NCBI RefSeq assembly: GCF_004522095.1
Contig: NZ_SPUI01000004.1
Span: 434,001-498,000 of the forward strand
Source of the DNA: Nocardioides sp. 503
GTDB lineage: Bacteria; Actinomycetota; Actinomycetes; Propionibacteriales; Nocardioidaceae
DNA length: 64,000 nt
Reading direction: 5' to 3'
The notes under the pieces were generated by a model that saw nothing but the letters and a program-made list of their open reading frames with translations, was not told the DNA's origin and searched no databases. Positions 17,410 to 24,389 of the stretch are shown piece after piece. Position 1 is the first letter of the stretch, and each line of letters starts with the position of its first letter. Made by a program: the position numbers and the translations under genes.

Positions 17410-18345
17410 ATGTCCCTGCTCCGCCAGCCGATCCTCCTCCTGTCGCGCAGCGCTCAGGTCAAGAAGCTCGTCAGCACCCTGCCCGTGACCTCCGGCGTCG
17501 TCACCGGCTACGTCCCGGGGGAGACCACGGACACGGCGGTCGACGCCACGCGGCGCCTGGTCGACGACGGGCTCGAGGTGACGCTCGACTTCCTCGGCGA
17601 GGACACCGTCGACGCCGCGCAGGCCGAGGCCACCGTGGCGGCGTACGTCGAGGTCCTCAAGGCGCTGGGCGCCGCCGGCCTGACCCGGCACGCCGAGGTG
17701 TCGGTCAAGCTGTCCGCGATCGGCCAGGCGCTGCCCGACCACGGCCACAAGGTCGCGCTGGAGAACGCCCGCACGATCTGCCGCGCCGCGCGCAACGCCG
17801 GCACGACGGTGACCCTCGACATGGAGGACCACACCACCACCGACTCGACGCTGGCCATCCTGCGCGACCTGCGCAAGGACTTCCCGGAGACCGGCGCGGT
17901 GCTGCAGGCCTACCTGCACCGCACCGAGGACGACTGCCGCTCGCTGGCCTACGAGGGCTCGCGGGTCCGGCTGTGCAAGGGCGCCTACAACGAGCCCGAG
18001 TCCGTGGCCTTCCAGGACCGGGTCGACGTCGACAAGTCCTACGTGCGCTGCCTGAAGATCCTGCTGGCGGGCGACGGCTACCCGATGGTCGCGACCCACG
18101 ACCCGCGCCTGGTCGAGATCGCCTCGTCGCTGGCCAGCCGCTACGGGCGGGCGCAGCAGACCTACGAGTTCCAGATGCTCTACGGCATCCGACCCACCGA
18201 GCAGCGGCGCCTGGCCGAGGGCGGCGACAAGGTGCGCGTCTACGTGCCCTACGGCGGCGAGTGGTACGGCTACCTGATGCGTCGCCTCGCCGAGCGGCCG
18301 CAGAACCTGTCATTCTTCCTGAGGTCGCTGATCTCGAAGAAGTGA
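17410..18345 (+). CDS. Proline dehydrogenase
   Basis: The enzyme oxidises L-proline to pyrroline-5-carboxylate with FAD at the membrane. The 311-residue protein is the stand-alone PRODH barrel (no P5C dehydrogenase fused). Conserved pieces are EVSVKLSAIGQ, TLDMEDHTTTDSTL, VLQAYLHRTEDD, RLCKGAYNEP, MVATHDPRLVE, FQMLYGIRP and the substrate-binding YVPYGGEWYGYLMRRLAERP. Its neighbour is proC, which uses the same intermediate in the opposite, biosynthetic direction. It is divergent from the MMPL gene. Confidence 0.95.
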   Translation: MSLLRQPILLLSRSAQVKKLVSTLPVTSGVVTGYVPGETTDTAVDATRRLVDDGLEVTLDFLGEDTVDAAQAEATVAAYVEVLKALGAAGLTRHAEVSVKLSAIGQALPDHGHKVALENARTICRAARNAGTTVTLDMEDHTTTDSTLAILRDLRKDFPETGAVLQAYLHRTEDDCRSLAYEGSRVRLCKGAYNEPESVAFQDRVDVDKSYVRCLKILLAGDGYPMVATHDPRLVEIASSLASRYGRAQQTYEFQMLYGIRPTEQRRLAEGGDKVRVYVPYGGEWYGYLMRRLAERPQNLSFFLRSLISKK

Positions 18346-18391
18346 GACCGCAGCGCGCGCGACGAAGGAGCGGGCGCGTGGCGGGCGAAGA

Positions 18392-18443
18392 TTGAGCAAG
18401 CCCCGCGGCCGAGGAACGAGGCCGCGACGGGCGCGTCGAAATC
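18392..18443 (+). repeat. Degenerate dispersed repeat with hairpin (copy D)
   Basis: The stretch TTGAGCAAGCC ... GCGCGTCGAAATC has the same framework as the repeat at 29689 (GGTCGAGCA ... GCGCGTCGAGACC). It contains an inverted repeat, CGCGGCC-GAGGAACGA-GGCCGCG. It sits in the 115-nt gap between the proline dehydrogenase gene and proC. Confidence 0.4.
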
Positions 18444-18460
18444 CAGTACAGGGAGTACAC

Positions 18461-19267
18461 ATGAGTTCGCAGACCGCCATCCTCGGCGCCGGCGTGATGG
18501 GCGAGACCCTGCTCTCCGGCCTCGTCCGCGCGGGTCGCCGGGTCGACCGCCTGCTGGTCGGCGAGAAGCGCGCCGAGCGCGCCCGCGAGCTCGAGGAGCG
18601 CTACGGCGTCTCGGTGGTCACCAACGTCGAGGCGGCCGGCAAGGCGGACACCCTCGCGCTGGTGGTGAAGCCGCAGGACATGGGCGACCTGCTCGAGGAG
18701 ATCGCGGGCGTGCTGCGCCCCGGCCAGCTCGTCGTCTCCCTCGCCGCCGGCATCACGACCGCCTTCATCGAGTCGCGCGTGCCCGAGGGGGTCGCCGTCG
18801 TCCGCGTCATGCCCAACACGCCCGCGCTGGTCGACGAGGGGATGTCCGCGATCTCGCCGGGCTCGCACTGCGACGACACCCAGCTCGCCGAGGCCGAGTC
18901 GCTCATGGCGTCGGTCGGCAAGGTGCTGCGGATCCCCGAGCGCCAGCAGGACGCCGTCACCGCCATCTCCGGGTCCGGCCCCGCCTACATCTTCTTCGTC
19001 GTCGAGTCGATGATCGAGGCCGGCGTGCACCTCGGGCTGCCGCGCACGACGGCGAGCGAGCTCGTGATCCAGACGCTGGTCGGCTCCGCCAAGATGCTGC
19101 GCGAGACCGGCACCCACCCGACGGTGCTGCGCGAGCAGGTCACCTCGCCGGGCGGCACCACCGCCTCCGCCCTGCGGGAGCTGGAGATCCACCGGGTGCG
19201 GGCGGCGTTCCTGGCCGCCATGGAGGCCGCGCGCGACCGCTCGCGCGAGCTCGCCCAGGGCAGCTGA
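18461..19267 (+). CDS. proC: Pyrroline-5-carboxylate reductase ProC
   Basis: ProC reduces pyrroline-5-carboxylate to proline with NAD(P)H. The 268-residue protein has the N-terminal Rossmann motif (AILGAGVMGETLLSGLV), VKPQDM, VRVMPNTPALV and the C-terminal signature (SGSGPAYIFFVVESM ... EQVTSPGGTTASALREL). ATG was chosen from the GGGAG at 8 nt upstream and from family alignment; longer upstream frames lack support. The gene follows the proline dehydrogenase gene in the same direction. Confidence 0.96.
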   Translation: MSSQTAILGAGVMGETLLSGLVRAGRRVDRLLVGEKRAERARELEERYGVSVVTNVEAAGKADTLALVVKPQDMGDLLEEIAGVLRPGQLVVSLAAGITTAFIESRVPEGVAVVRVMPNTPALVDEGMSAISPGSHCDDTQLAEAESLMASVGKVLRIPERQQDAVTAISGSGPAYIFFVVESMIEAGVHLGLPRTTASELVIQTLVGSAKMLRETGTHPTVLREQVTSPGGTTASALRELEIHRVRAAFLAAMEAARDRSRELAQGS

Positions 19268-19275
19268 GACGACCG

Positions 19276-19818
19276 GTGCCCGGCCTGCCGCACGTCTGGG
19301 GCGCCACGCCCGAGGAGGTACGGCGCGACTACCCAGCCGACCGGCTGCTCGACGGGACGACGGTGGCCATGACGCGCGCCGTCGCCGTCGCCGCGCCGCA
19401 GGAGCTGGCGTGGCGCTGGCTGTGCCAGATCGCCGTGGCGCCGTACTCCTACGACCTGCTCGACAACCGGGGGCGGCGCAGCCCGCGCGAGCTGACGCCC
19501 GGGGCCGACCGGCTCGAGGTCGGGCAGCTGATGATGATCTTCCGGCTGACGTCGTTCGAGGCCGGACATCACTGGACCGGGGTGACCACGCCGGCGGCGA
19601 GCCGGCTGTTCGGCCCGGTGGCCGTCACGTACGCCGCGGAGCGCGACGGTGACGAGAGCCGGATGGTCTGCCGCCTGGCCTGCCAGGTGTCGGGGCCGCT
19701 CGCCCGGCTGCGGCTGCCCTTCCTGGCCTGGGGGGACCTGGTGATGATGCGCAAGGAGCTGCTGACGCTGGGCTCGCTCGCGGAGCGCGACGCCGCGCGC
19801 GCGGGCCCCGGGGGCTAG
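19276..19818 (+). CDS. SRPBCC-like (START/Bet v1 fold) protein
   Basis: The 180-residue protein has features of the SRPBCC fold: an N-terminal strand with AVAVAAPQELAWRWLCQI, a central PYSYDLLDNRGRRSPRELTPG segment, and a C-terminal helix (LGSLAERDAARAG). The Tyr-Asp and Asn-Arg pattern is shared with several actinobacterial proteins of unknown function. A GTG start lies 8 nt after the proC stop, so it may ride on the same mRNA. It overlaps the end of the opposing TetR gene by 4 nt. Confidence 0.68.
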   Translation: MPGLPHVWGATPEEVRRDYPADRLLDGTTVAMTRAVAVAAPQELAWRWLCQIAVAPYSYDLLDNRGRRSPRELTPGADRLEVGQLMMIFRLTSFEAGHHWTGVTTPAASRLFGPVAVTYAAERDGDESRMVCRLACQVSGPLARLRLPFLAWGDLVMMRKELLTLGSLAERDAARAGPGG

Positions 19819-20510
19819 ACCGAGCGCAGCGTCGTCATCAGGTCGAGCAGGTCGTCGACCAGGCCGCGCACGACCGGCAGCCGCGAGAGGCGCGCCAGTC
19901 GGTCCAGCATCGGCACGACCTTGTCGACGAGCGCGTGGCTGCGGGCCTGCCCCGCGCTGTCGTCGTAGACCCAGAACAGCACGACCCCCATCTGCACCAT
20001 CCACAGCAGCTCGGGCAGCTCGCGCCTCAGGGCGGGGGCCAGCTTGAGGTCGGAGCCGTCGACGACCTGCGCCATCACGGCGATGCTCGCCTCCCGGGCG
20101 CGGGCCGACTCGGGGCTGAAGGGCGACAGCGGGCTCGTCGGCTCGGCGGCGTTGCGGAAGAACTGGCCGGCGAACTCGTGGTCCGGGGCGGCCACCTGGA
20201 GCCAGGTCTCCAGGACCGCGTGCAGCCGCGCGGCGAAGGACCGCTGCCCGGCCAGGAGGGTCGAGGCGGCCGCCGCGTGCTCGGCCTGGATGCTGTCGTA
20301 GAACGCCTGGATGAGGTGTTCCTTCGACGCGAAGTAGTAGTAGGCGTTGCCGACCGAGACCCCCGCCTCCCGGGCGATGGCGCGCATGGTGGTCTTGTCG
20401 TAGCCGTCGCGACGGAAGAGCCGCATCGCCGCCTCGGCGATGCTCGCGCGGGTCTGCTCAGCCTTGGGGGAGCGGGCTGCAGGTTCCGGCACAGCGATCA
20501 GGGTAGTCAC
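19815..20510 (-). CDS. TetR-family transcriptional regulator
   Basis: The 231-residue protein has a TetR helix-turn-helix at about residues 22-68 (IAEAAMRLFRRDGYDKTTMR, VSVGNAYYYFASKEHLIQAF). It is the last gene of a three-gene unit after a membrane protein and a DCC thioredoxin-like gene, whose 3' end it overlaps by 53 nt. GTG at 20510 gives the longest form; a second GTG six codons later would shorten the overlap. Two identical-type palindromes at the operon promoter are the likely autoregulatory sites. Confidence 0.9.
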   Translation of the reverse strand: MTTLIAVPEPAARSPKAEQTRASIAEAAMRLFRRDGYDKTTMRAIAREAGVSVGNAYYYFASKEHLIQAFYDSIQAEHAAAASTLLAGQRSFAARLHAVLETWLQVAAPDHEFAGQFFRNAAEPTSPLSPFSPESARAREASIAVMAQVVDGSDLKLAPALRRELPELLWMVQMGVVLFWVYDDSAGQARSHALVDKVVPMLDRLARLSRLPVVRGLVDDLLDLMTTLRSV

Positions 20511-20865
20511 CGCCTCGGTCGGCGCCCGCGGCGAGCAGCGACCGCAGCCCCGCGGCGGAGTACGCCGCCCCGCGGGCCAGCGGCAGCCAGGCCGGTCGCG
20601 CCAGCCGCTCGGCCAGTCCGCGGTGGGCGCGGGTGGCCCACAGGCACATCACCCAGGCGTGCTCGTGGGTCCAGAACGAGCCGTCGTCGGCCACGACCGT
20701 GATCTCCGTGAGCGTGCGGTCGTGGTCGAGCGTGGGGAACCGCGCCCGTGCCTGCGGCGACGCGGCCGCGACCAGCTCGACCGGCACCAGCGTCGCCTGG
20801 CCGGTGAGCCAGTCGCGGAACCGGGCGCACAGCGGGCAGCCGGCGTCGTACAGGACGGTGAGCAT
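20458..20865 (-). CDS. DCC-family (DUF393) thiol-disulfide oxidoreductase-like protein
   Basis: This 135-residue protein begins MLTVLYDAGCPLCARFRDWL, with the family motif DxxCPLC near residues 7-13, a thioredoxin-like CxxC. The remainder contains a Trp-rich helix (WTHEHAWVMCLWATRAH) and a variable C-terminus. Proteins of this YuxK/DUF393 group are thought to act on thiols, but no partner is known. It sits between the membrane protein (14 nt gap) and TetR (overlap). Confidence 0.82.
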   Translation of the reverse strand: MLTVLYDAGCPLCARFRDWLTGQATLVPVELVAAASPQARARFPTLDHDRTLTEITVVADDGSFWTHEHAWVMCLWATRAHRGLAERLARPAWLPLARGAAYSAAGLRSLLAAGADRGGDYPDRCAGTCSPLPQG

Positions 20866-20879
20866 GACCCGTCGAGCCC

Positions 20880-21317
20880 TCAGGCCCGGCCGGGCGCGGG
20901 GTAGGGGTGGGTGTACGACGCCACCGGCGGGAGGTGGCCCTGCGGTGCCACGGGTGCGGTGCGCAGCGACTCCATGCGGCTGCGCCGGCGGATCGCGTTG
21001 AAGACGTAGACGTTGAAGAAGTGCAGGACGCCCAGGGTCAGGGTCACCACGCCGATCTTGACGCTGAGCGTCTCGAAGAGGCCGCCGAGGTCGCGCACCG
21101 GGTCGCTGATGCGCAGGTAGAGGCTGACGAAGCCGAGGTTGAGCAGGTAGAAGCCGACGACCAGCAGCTTGTTGACGGCGACCGCGAGCTCGTCGTTGCC
21201 GGCGAAGACGTCGGCGAGGAAGACCTTGCCGTTGCGGGCGAGGGTGGTCGCGACCCAGACGATCAGCGGGACGCTGACCGCGAGGTAGGCGAGGTAGGTG
21301 CCGACGGTCCAGTCCAT
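20880..21317 (-). CDS. Small integral membrane protein
   Basis: The 145-residue protein has three likely membrane helices (about residues 7-28, 47-66 and 84-104), short loops and a basic, Pro-rich cytoplasmic tail. The family is common in actinobacteria but uncharacterised. AAGGAG lies 7 nt before the ATG. It is the first gene of an operon with the DCC protein and TetR, directly downstream of the TTGAAC/GTTCAA boxes, so it is probably the main regulated target. Confidence 0.78.
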   Translation of the reverse strand: MDWTVGTYLAYLAVSVPLIVWVATTLARNGKVFLADVFAGNDELAVAVNKLLVVGFYLLNLGFVSLYLRISDPVRDLGGLFETLSVKIGVVTLTLGVLHFFNVYVFNAIRRRSRMESLRTAPVAPQGHLPPVASYTHPYPAPGRA

Positions 21318-21332
21318 GGTGCGCTCCTTGTT

Positions 21333-21346
21333 TTGAACGTGTTCAA
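21333..21346. promoter_or_regulatory. 14-bp palindromic operator, proximal box
   Basis: TTGAACGTGTTCAA has two perfect 6-bp arms. It lies 15 nt upstream of the membrane-protein ATG and downstream of the proposed -10 element, an ideal place for a repressor. The TetR protein encoded by the same operon is the likely ligand. Confidence 0.75.
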
Positions 21347-21357
21347 CTCGATGGTAT

Positions 21358-21388
21358 CGACAGTAGACCAAGAGTTGAACGCGTTCAA
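21358..21388 (-). promoter_or_regulatory. Candidate promoter inside the operator pair
   Basis: On the minus strand TTGAAC (-35, part of the distal box), 17 nt and TACTGT (-10) form a good sigma-70-type promoter. An alternative is TTCAAC, 17 nt and TACCAT. Either way the promoter lies between or within the two palindromes. Confidence 0.5.
21375..21388. promoter_or_regulatory. 14-bp palindromic operator, distal box
   Basis: TTGAACGCGTTCAA is a fully symmetric palindrome and differs from the proximal box at one central base. Box centres are 42 bp apart, four helical turns, so two dimers would sit on the same face. The TTGAAC arm can also serve as -35. Confidence 0.75.
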
Positions 21389-21396
21389 GTCTGGCT

Positions 21397-22373
21397 CTAC
21401 AACCCGATCGCGGCCTCCGCGGCGGCGAGCACGGGAGCGGTGACCTCCCGGCAGCGCGCCGCGCCGGCGGCGTAGACCTCGGTGACGTGGGTCGGGTCCG
21501 CGGCGAGGTCGGCGTAGCGCTGCTGGACCGGCTCCAGGACCGCGACGACCGCGTCCGTGACCGACCGCTTCAGCGCGCCGTACGTCGTCACGGTCTCCGG
21601 GTCGCCGCCGCACGCGGCGAGGATCTCGAGCAGGTTGGTGACGCCCGGCTTGGTCTCGCGGTCGGCGCGGACCGCCGCCGGCCCGGTCTCGCTGTCGGTC
21701 ACGGCGCGCGCGACCGTGCGCCGTACGACGTCGGGCGGGTCGAGCAGGCGGATCGTGCCGGCGCCGTCGCTGCCGGTCTTGCCCATCTTGGCGCGCGGTC
21801 GGCCAGGTCCATCACCCGCGCACCGGCGGGCGGCGTGGTGATCTCGGGGATGGCGAACACCGGCCCGTAGGTGGCGTTGAAGCGCATCGCGAGGTCGCGC
21901 GTCAGCTCGAGGTGCTGGCGCTGGTCGTCGCCCACCGGCACCTGGGTCGGGCGGTAGAGCAGGATGTCGGCGGCCATCAGCACCGGGTAGGTCAGCAGCG
22001 ACGTGCGGGTCGAGCCGACGCCGCGGCCCTTCTCCTTGAACTGGATCATCCGGTTGAGCTCGCCCGTCGTCGCGACGCACTCGAGCAGGTAGGCCAGCTG
22101 GGCGTGAGCCGGCACGCGGCTCTGCACGAACAGCGTGCTGGCGTCCAGCCCCACCGCGAGCAGCAGCGTGGCCTGCTCGCGCACCAGGCCGCGCAGCACC
22201 GACGGGTCGTGGGGGACGGTGAGCGCGTGCAGGTCGGCGACGCCGTAGAAGCAGTCGGCGCCGTCCTGCGCCGCCGCCATCGGGCGCAGCGCGCCGAGCA
22301 GGTTGCCGAGCGTCAGGTGGCCCGTCGGCTTGAGCAGCGAGAGCCGACGGGTGGTCGTGGGGTGTGTGGACAT
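21397..22373 (-). pseudogene. trpS: Tryptophanyl-tRNA synthetase TrpS, one-base frameshift
   Basis: TrpS charges tRNA-Trp. The N-terminal part has the HIGH-type motif (TGHLTLGNLLGAL) and VGDDQRQHLELTRDLAMRF. The C-terminal part, in another frame, has the KMSKS-type loop (AKMGKTGSDGAGTIRLLDPP) and the helical tail. The two frames join at about 21791-21800: reading GACCGCGCGCC instead of the expected GACCCGCGCGCC loses one C after MDLAD. Repair would give 325 residues, a normal length. The mutation or assembly error would remove the catalytic KMSKS loop. AGGAG precedes the ATG. A Trp attenuator lies upstream, as for the auxiliary Streptomyces TrpRS1. Confidence 0.85.
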
Positions 22374-22428
22374 GGAGATGCTCCTGGGGGTGAGAGCCCG
22401 CAGGTCGACCGTGCCCGACAATGCACGA

Positions 22429-22448
22429 CGGCCGCCCGCAGGCGGCCG
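22429..22448 (-). terminator. Attenuator terminator hairpin of the trpS leader
   Basis: CGGCCGCC and GGCGGCCG form a perfect 8-bp stem with a 4-nt loop, between the leader peptide and the trpS start. Its 5' GGCCGCC arm can pair instead with the GGCGG of the upstream hairpin, which allows anti-termination. Confidence 0.65.
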
Positions 22449-22472
22449 ATGAAGGGTGTGCTTCGTAGGGGT

Positions 22473-22487
22473 CCGCCGGTCAGGCGG
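22473..22487 (-). ncRNA. Upstream hairpin of the trp attenuator
   Basis: CCGCC-TGACC-GGCGG forms a 5-bp stem; its left arm starts inside the last codons of the leader peptide, right after the two Trp codons. A ribosome stalled on those codons would cover it and free GGCGG for the terminator arm. Confidence 0.55.
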
Positions 22488-22518
22488 GCCACCACTGGGT
22501 GGGTCGGGTCGTCAGCAC
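22480..22518 (-). CDS. Trp leader peptide (12 residues, MLTTRPTQWWPA)
   Basis: GTG begins a short frame with two adjacent TGG codons near its end, followed by TGA inside a hairpin. This is the hallmark of ribosome-mediated attenuation by tryptophan. A -10-like TAGGTT lies 6 nt upstream, so the leader itself is probably translated from a leaderless mRNA. In Streptomyces coelicolor the auxiliary trpRS1 gene is known to be controlled in this way. Confidence 0.8.
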   Translation of the reverse strand: MLTTRPTQWWPA

Positions 22519-22523
22519 CCGCT

Positions 22524-22551
22524 CAACCTACCAAGGACGGCGAGTAGGTTG
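22524..22551. promoter_or_regulatory. Symmetric back-to-back promoter pair (trpS leader and acuC)
   Basis: CAACCTAC (22524-22531) and GTAGGTTG (22544-22551) are perfect inverted repeats. Each contains TAGGTT reading outwards, exactly 6 nt before a start codon: GTG of the trp leader on the minus strand and ATG of acuC on the plus strand. The repeat therefore seems to supply both -10 elements of two divergent leaderless promoters. Confidence 0.6.
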
Positions 22552-22556
22552 CTGCC

Positions 22557-23753
22557 ATGACGACGCCGGCAGAGTGCACCGGGCCGGCGACGGTGGTGTT
22601 CGACGAGAGCCTCACCGCCTACGACTTCGGCCACGGGCACCCGATGTCGCCGCTGCGGGTCGACCTGACCATGCGGCTGGCGCGCGAGCTCGGTGTCTTC
22701 GACCACGGGCTGCGGCTCGTCGACGCCCCCATGGCCGACGACGCCCTGCTGGCCACCGTCCACGACCAGTCGCTGATCGACGCGGTGATCCGGATGAGCG
22801 AGGCGCCCGGACCGGGCGAGGAGCAGCACGGTCTCGGCACCGACGACAACCCGGTCTTCGCCGGGATGCACCGAGCCTCCGCCCACATCGTCGGCGCCAC
22901 CCACGAGGCGTGCCGCCAGGTGTGGTCGGGCGAGTCGCTGCACAGCGCCAGCATCTCCGGCGGGCTGCACCACGCGATGCGCGCCCGCGCCAGCGGCTTC
23001 TGCATCTACAACGACGTCGCGGTCGGCATCCAGTCGCTGCTCGACCAGGGTGCCGAGCGCGTGGCCTACGTCGACGTCGACGTCCACCACGGCGACGGCG
23101 TCGAGCGGATCTTCTGGGACGACCCGCGCGTCCTCACGATCTCCCTGCACGAGACCGGCCAGATGCTGTTCCCCGGCACCGGCTTCCCGGTCGACCTCGG
23201 CGGCCCCGACGCGCAGGGGACGGCGGTCAACGTCGCCCTGCCGCCCGGCACGAGCGACGCCGGCTGGCTGCGCGCCTTCCACGCGGTCGTGCCGCCGCTG
23301 CTGCGCGCCTTCGACCCCGAGATCCTGGTGACCCAGCACGGCTGCGACTCGCACGCCGACGACCCGCTGGCGCACATGATGCTGAGCGTCGACGGCCAGC
23401 GGGCGGCGTACCTCGCCCTGCACGAGCTGGCCCACGAGGTCGCGGGCGGCCGGTGGGTCGCCACGGGCGGCGGAGGGTACGCCGTCGTGGAGGTCGTCCC
23501 GCGGGCCTGGACCCACCTGCTGGCGATCGTCGGCGGCCGGCCGCTCGACCCCGCGACCGAGACCCCGGCGGCCTGGCGCGCCCACGTCGAGGAGCTCCTC
23601 GGGCGCTCCGCCCCGCACCGGCTGACCGACGGTCGGACCCCGGCCTACCGGCGCTGGGAGGACGGCTACGACCCCGACACCTGGCTCGACCGCGCGATCC
23701 ACAGCACCCGCACGGAGGCCTTCCCGCTGCACGGCCTCGACCCCGAGCTCTGA
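22557..23753 (+). CDS. acuC: Acetoin utilization protein AcuC, class I histone-deacetylase-like
   Basis: The protein is a zinc deacylase; AcuC deacetylates acetyl-CoA synthetase in bacteria. The 398-residue sequence has the deacetylase motifs YDFGHGHPMSPLR, ISGGLHHAM, GFCIYNDVAVGI, VDVDVHHGDGVERIFW (zinc Asp and His) and TGGGGYAV. The ATG lies 6 nt after a TAGGTT hexamer and lacks a ribosome-binding site. It is divergent from the trpS leader. Streptomyces acuC also lies near trpRS1, as far as I recall. Confidence 0.92.
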   Translation: MTTPAECTGPATVVFDESLTAYDFGHGHPMSPLRVDLTMRLARELGVFDHGLRLVDAPMADDALLATVHDQSLIDAVIRMSEAPGPGEEQHGLGTDDNPVFAGMHRASAHIVGATHEACRQVWSGESLHSASISGGLHHAMRARASGFCIYNDVAVGIQSLLDQGAERVAYVDVDVHHGDGVERIFWDDPRVLTISLHETGQMLFPGTGFPVDLGGPDAQGTAVNVALPPGTSDAGWLRAFHAVVPPLLRAFDPEILVTQHGCDSHADDPLAHMMLSVDGQRAAYLALHELAHEVAGGRWVATGGGGYAVVEVVPRAWTHLLAIVGGRPLDPATETPAAWRAHVEELLGRSAPHRLTDGRTPAYRRWEDGYDPDTWLDRAIHSTRTEAFPLHGLDPEL

Positions 23754-23924
23754 CCGGCCGGCGACGTACGGATCGGCGCGTCAAGCCGACACGCCGTCGC
23801 CCCAGAAGTTCCTTTGGTGAATCCCTTCCCCATCCGTCACTCCTGGCCCTATCCTTCCCACGATGCGCCCGTGTGATCATCGGTGGGGAAGCCGATGGCG
23901 GTCGCCACAGAAAGTTGGTGCGCC

Positions 23925-24131
23925 ATGGCAGCGAACTCCTCCGGGGACCGCGCCGATTCACGGTTCCTGACCATCGCCGAGGTGGCCGCGATGATGCGGG
24001 TGTCGAAGATGACGGTCTACCGCCTCGTGCACAACGAGGAGCTCCCCGCGCTGCGGGTCGGACGCTCCTTCCGGGTGCGCGAGGAGGACGTCGACGAGTA
24101 CCTCCGCAAGAGCTTCTACAGCGCCGGCTGA
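23925..24131 (+). CDS. Excisionase-family (MerR-like) helix-turn-helix protein
   Basis: This 68-residue DNA-binding protein has FLTIAEVAAMMRVSKMTVYRLVHNEELPALRVGRSFRVREEDVDEYL, a full HTH_17/excisionase domain. Despite the family name it is chromosomal and conserved in actinobacteria just upstream of the bS22 gene. ATG at 23925 gives the usual length; in-frame starts at 23883 or 23895 would add up to 14 residues. Spacer sequence and hairpin separate it from bS22. Its targets are not predictable here. Confidence 0.85.
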   Translation: MAANSSGDRADSRFLTIAEVAAMMRVSKMTVYRLVHNEELPALRVGRSFRVREEDVDEYLRKSFYSAG

Positions 24132-24143
24132 CGGCGGTGGGGC

Positions 24144-24158
24144 GGGCCCGGTGGGCCC
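24144..24158 (+). terminator. Possible terminator after the HTH gene
   Basis: GGGCCC-GGT-GGGCCC, extended imperfectly by flanking GGTGG and CCACC, forms a strong hairpin 12 nt after the stop. No U-tract follows. Confidence 0.45.
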
Positions 24159-24197
24159 CTCCACCCAGGCGGATTCTTCCTGACGCACCCACGCCGA

Positions 24198-24231
24198 TAG
24201 GCTGGCCCGGTTCTCCAGGCAACTCCTGGAG
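24198..24231 (+). promoter_or_regulatory. Promoter -10 and 5' leader hairpin of the bS22 gene
   Basis: TAGGCT (24198-24203) is a good -10 element. It is followed by CTCCAGG-CAACT-CCTGGAG (24213-24231), which would form a hairpin at the 5' end of the mRNA, 29 nt before the GTG start. A GGAGAGG ribosome-binding site lies between. Confidence 0.5.
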
Positions 24232-24259
24232 CGGCTGATCAACCTGGAGAGGTTTATTC

Positions 24260-24361
24260 GTGGGTTCTGTCATCAAGAAGCGGCGCAAGCGTATGGCCAA
24301 GAAGAAGCACCGCAAGCTGCTGAAGAAGACGCGCGTCCAGCGTCGCAAGCTCGGCAAGTAA
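24260..24361 (+). CDS. Small ribosomal subunit protein bS22 (AURKAIP1/COX24 domain)
   Basis: A GTG start preceded by GGAGAGG opens a 33-residue frame. The product begins [21 protein letters not shown] and ends RVQRRKLGK. About half its residues are Lys or Arg. It matches nearly residue for residue the mycobacterial bS22 peptide found in ribosome structures, and is too short for ordinary gene callers. It is followed after 28 nt by the epimerase gene. Confidence 0.92.
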   Translation: MGSVIKKRRKRMAKKKHRKLLKKTRVQRRKLGK

Positions 24362-24389
24362 GCCCGTCGTTCGGGTCTCGGACGCAGCC

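Noticed and set aside
22380..22520. T-box riboswitch upstream of trpS
   Set aside because: No T-box bulge sequence or specifier loop is visible, while a Trp leader peptide and attenuator hairpins explain the region.
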